A DNA stretch of 19,127 bases from Oscillospiraceae bacterium (GTDB taxonomy: Bacteria > Bacillota > Clostridia > Oscillospirales > Ruminococcaceae): contig CAAEOA010000219.1 of assembly GCA_900757485.1 (NCBI GenBank), positions 1 to 19,127 of the forward strand, read 5' to 3'. Shown piece after piece: positions 14,116-19,127 of the stretch; position 1 is the stretch's first letter; every line of letters begins with the position of its first letter. The position numbers and the translations under genes were made by a program. Below the pieces are notes generated by a model. That model was not told the DNA's origin. It saw only the letters and a program-made list of their open reading frames with translations, and searched no databases.

Positions 14116-14789
14116 CCGATATCCGTATTCTCAAGAGGGAACTGCGGGAGGAGTGCAAAAAGGTCCGCCGGGATATGCCCCTTTCTCAAAAGGCGCAAAA
14201 GGATGAAATGATATTTAAACGGCTGACTGCTCTGCCCGAGGTACAGAGTGCAAAGCTGATATTAACCTACGTTTCCACTCCAATTGAAGTGTCTACCTTT
14301 CGTTTGATCGATACCATGCTGCGGGCGGGTAAGGCGGTCGCCGTTCCCCGCTGCGCTGACGGCATCGTAGCGATGGATTTCTATCGAATTCATTCCATGC
14401 AGGACTTAGAACCGGCAACTTTTTCGGTACTGGAGCCGAAACTCGATATCTGCAAAAAGGTAACCGATTTTTCAGATTCGGTTTGCATTATCCCGGGATT
14501 GTCTTTTGATTTGGAGGGGTATCGGCTCGGTTACGGCAAAGGGTATTACGACCGGTTTCTCAACCGATATCACGGGGTAAACATCGGCATTTGTTATAAC
14601 AGCTGTATCCGAAATGAACTGCCGCACGGACGGTTTGACGTTGCCGCTTCGATTCTTGTCACCGAGAAATTTGTCAAGCGCATTCCGGTGCAGGAAAACA
14701 AGCCGATGCCAAAAAAAGAAAAGCCCCTTTTAAAAAGGAGCTTTTCCACGGTGGACCGCCGCAAAGGCGGCGGCCGTTCACAAGGTTAG
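14106..14789 (+). CDS. 5-formyltetrahydrofolate cyclo-ligase
   Basis: This cytoplasmic enzyme converts 5-formyl-THF to 5,10-methenyl-THF using ATP, returning stored folate to the one-carbon pool. The signature is at residues 129-151 (IPGLSFDLEGYRLGYGKGYYDRFL, in pieces), with the glycine-rich GYGKGYYDR loop for ATP/phosphate. The N-terminal KRELREECKKVRRDM helix also matches. The family core ends near residue 195. About 32 extra residues follow (from VQENKPMPKK to GGGRSQG), encoded across the terminator hairpin that serves the opposite-strand gene. This tail is basic and unlike the family. The start overlaps the DJ-1 gene by 10 bases. The role next to thyX fits folate metabolism. Confidence 0.95.
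   Translation: MGVTDIRILKRELREECKKVRRDMPLSQKAQKDEMIFKRLTALPEVQSAKLILTYVSTPIEVSTFRLIDTMLRAGKAVAVPRCADGIVAMDFYRIHSMQDLEPATFSVLEPKLDICKKVTDFSDSVCIIPGLSFDLEGYRLGYGKGYYDRFLNRYHGVNIGICYNSCIRNELPHGRFDVAASILVTEKFVKRIPVQENKPMPKKEKPLLKRSFSTVDRRKGGGRSQG
14711..14746 (-). terminator. Leftward terminator inside the cyclo-ligase 3' end
   Basis: GAAAAGC (14718-14724) pairs with GCTTTTC (14740-14746), with further CCTT/AAGG pairing inside. Read on the minus strand the hairpin is followed by seven Ts (14717-14711). It therefore fits termination of the leftward mini-gene ending at 14807, and it forces the odd C-terminal tail of the cyclo-ligase. Confidence 0.75.
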
Positions 14790-14806
14790 GTATTCCGGAA
14801 AGCAGA

Positions 14807-14941
14807 TTAGCAGCAGCCACATCCGTTATTGTTATTTCCGCAGCCACAGCCATTATTATTTCCGCAACCGCCACAGCAAACTAACAACAAAACAATGATG
14901 ATAATCCAACTGCAGTTACCGCCAAATCCATTAAAACACAT
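14807..14941 (-). CDS. 44-residue Cys/Gly/Asn-rich membrane mini-protein
   Basis: This is a short gene on the minus strand with 44 codons. The protein begins MCFNGFGGNCS, has one hydrophobic stretch WIIIIVLLLV (about residues 12-21), then a tail CCGGCGNNNGCGCGNNNNGC ending GCC. Ten of 44 residues are cysteine. The start ATG is preceded by GAGGTGA (14947-14953, minus strand) with 5 bases of spacing, and a leftward terminator with a T-run lies at 14711-14746. Those two signals together make a real gene likely. Small Gly/Cys-rich single-helix proteins of this type are found in sporulating Firmicutes (family analogy only). A hairpin (14970-14985) lies just upstream and may be part of its leader. 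Confidence 0.72.
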   Translation of the reverse strand: MCFNGFGGNCSWIIIIVLLLVCCGGCGNNNGCGCGNNNNGCGCC

Positions 14942-15183
14942 AATTGTCACCTCTTATATATATTACCGAAAGAGCTTTTGCTCTTGCCGGTTTGTATATT
15001 TTATGATTCGGTACTGTTTTTGGTTACAGGAAAACCGCCCTTGTCGATAAAAACTATTTTTTGTCTTTTGCACAGAAGGCCGTTTTTCGCAGCAATTGCC
15101 TTATTCGTACAATAACAAGTAAAGCAGTCAGTTCCGATACTGTCACTTTTAGAAAACAAACTCAAGAAGGAATGGTGATCCAA

Positions 15184-16455
15184 ATGGATAATCAAAATAC
15201 CGGCGAATTCAACACTCCGGAGCAACCGGTTTCTCCTCCGGAGCCTCCCGAAACTGCTGAAGAAAATAACGCTTCCTCTCCCCGCTTTGTTCTAAATCTC
15301 AGTGATGAAGAGCTGGACAATGCTGACGTTTTTGAGGAAGAGATACATAGTGACGAACCTGCCGAAGTACCGGAGGCGTCCAATGTTGCCCCGAAAAAAA
15401 AGAAAAAGAAAAAAGGGGTATCTCCCAAAAAAGCAATTTTTTATACAGCGTTGGTGATATCCCTGTCCATCCTATTTGCCGTGCTGATTATGCTTGCCGC
15501 CAACGATATCTTTGCTTTCAGCAAAACGAATATGGATGTTCAGATTGAAATTCCCAAAAATTCCAGTACCAAGCAGATCGCCGCTATTTTAAAGAAAAAC
15601 GAGATCATCAACTATTCTCTGTTGTTCCGGTTTGTCTCAAAATCCAGCGGCACCGACGGCAAATACAATTACGGGATTTATACCCTGAATCCTTCTATGA
15701 GTTATGAACAACTGATGGACGAACTGCAAAAAGACGCGCCGAAAAAAGACGTTGTAAGCGTAACCATCAAGGAAGGAATGACCATTCGGGAGATTGCCGC
15801 CGACTTGGAAACACAGGGAATCTGCAAAGCGGCTGACTTTATCAACACTGTCAACCGAGTGACCTTCGGGTACAGCTTTGAAAACTATGTTGTGACCAAT
15901 GAGCCTTTAAAGTATTTCAAAATGGAAGGATATGTTTTCCCCGATACTTACGATTTCTTCTTAGAGGAATCAGCAGAGTCGGTCTGCAAAAAGATTTTTA
16001 AAAACTTTAACAGCAAAATCACCAACGCCCATTGGGGAAGAATGAAAGAAATGGGATTGTCACTGGAGGAAACGCTGACGCTCGCCTCGCTGATTCAGGC
16101 GGAATCGGGACAGAGCCAGCAAATGCGGAAGGTTTCCTCGGTATTCTGGAACCGCCTGGATAAATCTTCTCAGTTTCCCAATCTCCAGTCCGACGTAACC
16201 ATTAACTATGTAGAGAAAAACATTAAGCCGTTTGACAAAACCAAAAACCAAAATATGTATGACGCTTATAACACCTATAAATGTCAGGGATTGCCGGTCG
16301 CCCCGATTTGCAATCCGGGCTTGGAAGCGATTGAAGCGGCGCTTTACCCCGAAGATACGAAATATTTTTATTTCCTGACCGACAAAGAGGGCAACTTCTA
16401 TTATGCCAAAACGCTGAAAGAACACAATCAAAACCGAAAAAAAGCAGGTGTTTAA
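15184..16455 (+). CDS. mltG: Endolytic transglycosylase MltG (YceG-like)
   Basis: MltG is a membrane-anchored lytic transglycosylase that cuts nascent glycan strands and limits peptidoglycan strand length. The protein has an acidic, Pro/Glu-rich cytoplasmic N-terminus (about 1-68), a Lys run at 71-77, one membrane helix (about 84-106) and then the extracellular YceG domain. The catalytic glutamate is E307 in LASLIQAES. QSDVTINYV and TYKCQGLPVAPICNPGLEAIEAAL (in pieces) are the family's C-terminal landmarks. The frame is open to 15061, but ATG 15184 is chosen: GAAGGA and GGTGAT lie upstream and the protein starts MDNQNTGEF, giving 424 aa. In Bacillus the orthologue (yrrL) sits before the U32-family genes, as here. 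Confidence 0.95.
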   Translation: MDNQNTGEFNTPEQPVSPPEPPETAEENNASSPRFVLNLSDEELDNADVFEEEIHSDEPAEVPEASNVAPKKKKKKKGVSPKKAIFYTALVISLSILFAVLIMLAANDIFAFSKTNMDVQIEIPKNSSTKQIAAILKKNEIINYSLLFRFVSKSSGTDGKYNYGIYTLNPSMSYEQLMDELQKDAPKKDVVSVTIKEGMTIREIAADLETQGICKAADFINTVNRVTFGYSFENYVVTNEPLKYFKMEGYVFPDTYDFFLEESAESVCKKIFKNFNSKITNAHWGRMKEMGLSLEETLTLASLIQAESGQSQQMRKVSSVFWNRLDKSSQFPNLQSDVTINYVEKNIKPFDKTKNQNMYDAYNTYKCQGLPVAPICNPGLEAIEAALYPEDTKYFYFLTDKEGNFYYAKTLKEHNQNRKKAGV

Positions 16456-16488
16456 CGAATAAGAAATGCGGTGCATTTCTTATTCGTT
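16454..16488 (+). terminator. 16-bp hairpin at the mltG stop codon, without T-run
   Basis: AACGAATAAGAAATGC (16454-16469) pairs perfectly with GCATTTCTTATTCGTT (16473-16488) around a GGT loop. The stem begins inside the TAA stop codon of mltG. No T-tract follows. A second weaker hairpin (CCCGACA/TGTCGGG, 16505-16525, then ATTTT) lies just downstream and may do the terminating. Confidence 0.5.
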
Positions 16489-16577
16489 GACGGTATTTGT
16501 GTTCCCCGACAAGTACGATGTCGGGATTTTAACCACACAAAACCGCTTGGTTGATTTATCATTCGCTGTCACCTCTC

Positions 16578-16612
16578 CCTTGCTGAAAATCCAAGCGTGT
16601 TGCTTGGCAAGG
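16578..16612 (+). other. Nested hairpin in the leader of the U32 gene
   Basis: CCAAGC (16591-16596) pairs with GCTTGG (16602-16607), and CCTTG (16578-16582) pairs with CAAGG (16608-16612) around it. It lies about 13 bases before the AGGAAAGGA ribosome site and could influence expression of the downstream gene, but no known riboswitch is recognised. Confidence 0.35.
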
Positions 16613-16643
16613 AATAATCCCCTACAGGAAAGGAATGCTTTTA

Positions 16644-17876
16644 TTGTCAACACAAATAAAACCCGAGGTGCTTGCTCCGGCAGGCGACCGAGAACGTCTG
16701 GAAGCTGCAATTCAATATGGCGCCGACGCCGTCTATCTTGGCGCAAACCGATTCGGCATGCGGGCAGGCGCACCCAATTTCAGCTTCGAGGAATTACAAA
16801 GCGCCGTCGCTTTTGCCCACAGCCGGGGAGTGAAGGTGTTTTTAACCTGTAATACACTGCCCCGCAACCAAGAGATGACCGAGTTGCCTGATTTTCTGAA
16901 AGAGGTGGCGGCTTGCGGCGTGGATGCCCTGATTGCATCCGATATCGGTGTGTTATCATTGATAAAAAAAGTGCTTCCCGATATGGAAGTTCATATTTCC
17001 ACCCAGGCAGGCATTGTGAATTACGTAACCGCCGATACTTTTTATCAGATGGGCGCCAAGCGAGTGGTGCTCGCACGCGAACTGTCACTGGAAGAAATCG
17101 CGGAGATCCGTGCGAAAACATCGCCCGACCTTGACATCGAGGTTTTCGTGCACGGTGCCATGTGTGTGTCGGTGTCAGGGCGGTGCCTGCTGTCCAACTA
17201 CCTGACCGCAAGGGACGCCAACCGGGGCGAATGCGCACAGCCATGCCGCTGGGCATATCATTTAGTAGAGGAAAAGCGCCCGAATCAATTTTTTCCCATT
17301 TTTGAGGACGAAAAGGGAACCCACATTCTTAACGCCAAAGACCTTTGCATGATTGAACATATCGACAAGCTGGTCAAGGCCGGCGTCACCAGCCTGAAAA
17401 TCGAGGGGCGGGCAAAATCATCTTATTATGTTTCGGTGGTAACCAATGCCTATCGCTGTGCGGTGGATTCCTTTATGAAGAATCCCGCCCGTTACCACCC
17501 TGAGCAGTGGATCCTGGATGAGGTCACCAAGGTCAGCCACCGCCAATATTCCACCGGATTTTTCTTCGGCCCGCCCGAAAACGGGCAATATTATCTCAAC
17601 GGCGGATATCTGCGTAATTACGATGTTGTCGCAACCGCCGAATCCTATCAGGACGGTCTGCTGACGGTGACACAAAAAAACAAATTTGCAGTCGGCGATC
17701 TGTTAGAGGTGCTGGAGCCCTCCAAGCCGCCCTTTTCCTTAAAGGTAGGAGCAATCTATGAGGATACCGGCGAAGCAGTGGAAGCCGCCTGCCATCCGTT
17801 GATGCAGGTAAAAATCCCCTGCCCGCAAGGCGTTGTCCGGGGCAGTATCCTGCGGCGTCAGCAAGCCGACGAATAA
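16644..17876 (+). CDS. Peptidase U32 family protein (TrhP-like tRNA hydroxylation)
   Basis: This belongs to the U32 family. Despite its name, characterised members such as TrhP/YegQ and Bacillus YrrN/YrrO take part in prephenate-dependent tRNA 5-hydroxyuridine formation, with an Fe-S cluster proposed. The signature E-x-F-x-x-G-A-x-C is at residues 166-174 (EVFVHGAMC), followed by GRC (179-181) and the cysteines of GECAQPCRW (197 and 201). These four cysteines fit the family's cluster site. The N-terminal PEVLAPAGDRERLEAAIQYG is typical. ATG 16635 abuts the ribosome site AGGAAAGGA (16626-16634), so TTG 16644 with 9-base spacing is preferred, giving 410 aa. It follows mltG as in Bacillus yrrL-yrrO, without the methyltransferase gene in between. 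Confidence 0.93.
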   Translation: MSTQIKPEVLAPAGDRERLEAAIQYGADAVYLGANRFGMRAGAPNFSFEELQSAVAFAHSRGVKVFLTCNTLPRNQEMTELPDFLKEVAACGVDALIASDIGVLSLIKKVLPDMEVHISTQAGIVNYVTADTFYQMGAKRVVLARELSLEEIAEIRAKTSPDLDIEVFVHGAMCVSVSGRCLLSNYLTARDANRGECAQPCRWAYHLVEEKRPNQFFPIFEDEKGTHILNAKDLCMIEHIDKLVKAGVTSLKIEGRAKSSYYVSVVTNAYRCAVDSFMKNPARYHPEQWILDEVTKVSHRQYSTGFFFGPPENGQYYLNGGYLRNYDVVATAESYQDGLLTVTQKNKFAVGDLLEVLEPSKPPFSLKVGAIYEDTGEAVEAACHPLMQVKIPCPQGVVRGSILRRQQADE

Positions 17877-17927
17877 ACCTCGATCTGAAAAAAACCGATA
17901 CTTTCCCCAAAACAAAGGAGGAGCTTC

Positions 17928-19127
17928 ATGAACATTAAGATACCCGAATACGCATTGCGTGCTGTCCGTGTGCTGGAAAGCGCCGGGTTTTCTGCTTATT
18001 TTGTGGGCGGTTGTGTCCGCGACAGTCTGCTCGGGAACCCGCCGGCTGATTGGGATATTGCCACCAATGCACTTCCGGAACAGGTCAAAGCTGCATTTCG
18101 TGGGTACACTGTGGTGGATACCGGTTTAAAACACGGTACCGTAACGGTGGTGTCCGACTATCATAACCTGGAAATAACCACCTACCGAATCGACGGTGAT
18201 TATTCGGATTCCCGCCGTCCCGACAGCGTGATCTTTACCGCCGATCTGCATGAAGACTTAAAACGCCGGGATTTTACCGTCAACGCAATGGCATATCATC
18301 CCGAGCAGGGATTGGTAGACGACTGGGGCGGCAAACGGGATTTAAAAGAGAAGGTTCTTCGTTGCGTGGGCGATCCGGAACAGCGGTTCAAGGAGGATGC
18401 CCTCCGAATTCTCCGGGGACTGCGGTTTGCGGCTGTTTTAGGCTTCTCGATTGAGCCGAAAACCGAAACAGCCCTGCGGCAAAAACGCGGACTGCTGTCC
18501 AATATTTCTGGCGAGCGTATCCGGGAAGAACTGGTAAAACTGCTCTTCGGGGAAAACGTACAGCAGGTTCTGCTTACCTACCGCAGTATTTTGGGAGAAG
18601 TACTGCCCGAAATCCGCCCTGCCTTTGATTTTGACCAAAAAAATCCGCATCACTATCTGACCGTTTGGGAACACACCGTTCAGGCAATTGCCAACAGTAT
18701 CCCGTCGGTACGGGTGCGGCTTGCATTGCTGTTTCATGATCTGGGAAAACCAGCCTCTTTCAGCCTGGATGAAAAAGGAATCGGACATTTCTACGGACAT
18801 CCCGAATTGAGCGAACAGGCTGCCCGGGAAATCATGCACCGGCTCCATTTTGACAACGCGACTATCAGCCGCGTGACTGCACTTGTTCGTTATCACGACT
18901 GCGACATTGTTCCCCAAAGCAAATCGGTCAAACGCTGGCTCAACCGGCTGGGTGAGGAGGGCTTTCGGGAATTGTTAGCCGTCAAAGCCGCCGACCGCAG
19001 CGCAACCACTCATAAATACGAAAACCTATCGGTACTGCAATTGATTGAAAATATCCTTAACGAAGTGCTCGCACAGAATCAGTGCTTTACAAGAGAACAG
19101 CTTAAAATTAACGGCAGTGACTTAATG
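17928..19127 (+). CDS. cca: CCA-adding tRNA nucleotidyltransferase with HD domain (partial, 3' end missing)
   Basis: This enzyme adds or repairs the 3' CCA end of tRNAs. The frame is open for 400 codons to the window edge without a stop, so the 3' end is missing. Motifs are the nucleotidyltransferase head FVGGCVRDSLLG (25-36) with the metal aspartates D41 and D43 in ADWDIAT, the RRDFTVNAMAY motif (113-123), and EDALRILRGLRFA. An HD domain follows, with LLFHDLGK (H270-D271) and GHPELSEQAA. A perfect AAAGGAGG (17914-17921) lies 6 bases before the ATG. It is 51 bases after the U32 gene and may be in its transcript. A poly(A) polymerase is an alternative, but the length and the HD domain favour a CCA-adding enzyme. 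Confidence 0.93.
   Translation, partial: MNIKIPEYALRAVRVLESAGFSAYFVGGCVRDSLLGNPPADWDIATNALPEQVKAAFRGYTVVDTGLKHGTVTVVSDYHNLEITTYRIDGDYSDSRRPDSVIFTADLHEDLKRRDFTVNAMAYHPEQGLVDDWGGKRDLKEKVLRCVGDPEQRFKEDALRILRGLRFAAVLGFSIEPKTETALRQKRGLLSNISGERIREELVKLLFGENVQQVLLTYRSILGEVLPEIRPAFDFDQKNPHHYLTVWEHTVQAIANSIPSVRVRLALLFHDLGKPASFSLDEKGIGHFYGHPELSEQAAREIMHRLHFDNATISRVTALVRYHDCDIVPQSKSVKRWLNRLGEEGFRELLAVKAADRSATTHKYENLSVLQLIENILNEVLAQNQCFTREQLKINGSDLM

Noticed and set aside
18438..18917. Minus-strand open frame opposite cca
   Set aside because: The plus strand is continuously open with all CCA-enzyme motifs in order, so this is a shadow.

Overview
The window looks like chromosomal DNA from a low-to-moderate GC, anaerobic, spore-forming type Firmicute, most likely a Clostridia/Oscillospiraceae relative. 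The reasons are strong AGGAGG-type ribosome sites, frequent TTG and GTG starts, a Clostridia-style F-type ATP synthase operon tail, ThyX instead of ThyA in this stretch, a fatty-acid-binding DegV protein, and two Cys-rich small or secondary proteins of the kind seen in spore formers. The genus cannot be named from the sequence alone.

Layout: (1) 1-3208 holds the end of the ATP synthase operon (atpA 3' end, atpG, atpD, atpC), closed by a strong terminator. (2) 3436-4518 holds a single MtaA/uroporphyrinogen-decarboxylase-type methyltransferase with its own terminator. (3) 4528-5929 is an AT-rich cassette. A leftward operon of three small membrane proteins (2-TM protein, B-box/TM2 protein, DUF2752) is divergent from a ribbon-helix-helix regulator. 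The shared promoter region carries a near-consensus promoter overlapped by three copies of a palindromic half-site, so this looks like a self-contained regulated module. (4) 5992-7061 holds a leftward DegV gene with its terminator and a GC-rich palindrome. (5) 7062-7608 is an intergenic region packed with consecutive hairpins and duplicated promoter-like repeats, leading to a 61-aa membrane protein that converges with zero gap on a leftward SLOG/DUF1273 gene. (6) 8302-8547 is intergenic. It contains, in antisense, four short segments matching the 3' end of 16S rRNA in the correct order. (7) 8548-10784 holds alanine racemase and a 23-cysteine secondary protein. (8) 10839-14789 is a rightward cluster of thyX, a DUF2156 protein, a GNAT protein, a DJ-1/PfpI protein and 5-formyl-THF cyclo-ligase. 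Its end overlaps the terminator of a leftward 44-aa Cys/Gly/Asn-rich membrane mini-protein. (9) 15184-19127 holds mltG, a U32-family tRNA-modifying protein and a CCA-adding enzyme that runs off the window.

Functional links: the atp genes build the F1 motor; alr and mltG serve peptidoglycan; thyX and the cyclo-ligase both act on one-carbon folates; the U32 protein and CCA enzyme act on tRNA. The mltG-U32 adjacency resembles the yrrL-yrrM-yrrN-yrrO neighbourhood known in Bacillus, here without the methyltransferase. The most unusual parts are the RHH-controlled membrane module, the hairpin-dense region at 7253-7557, the 16S-like fragment near 8356-8397 and the two Cys-rich proteins.
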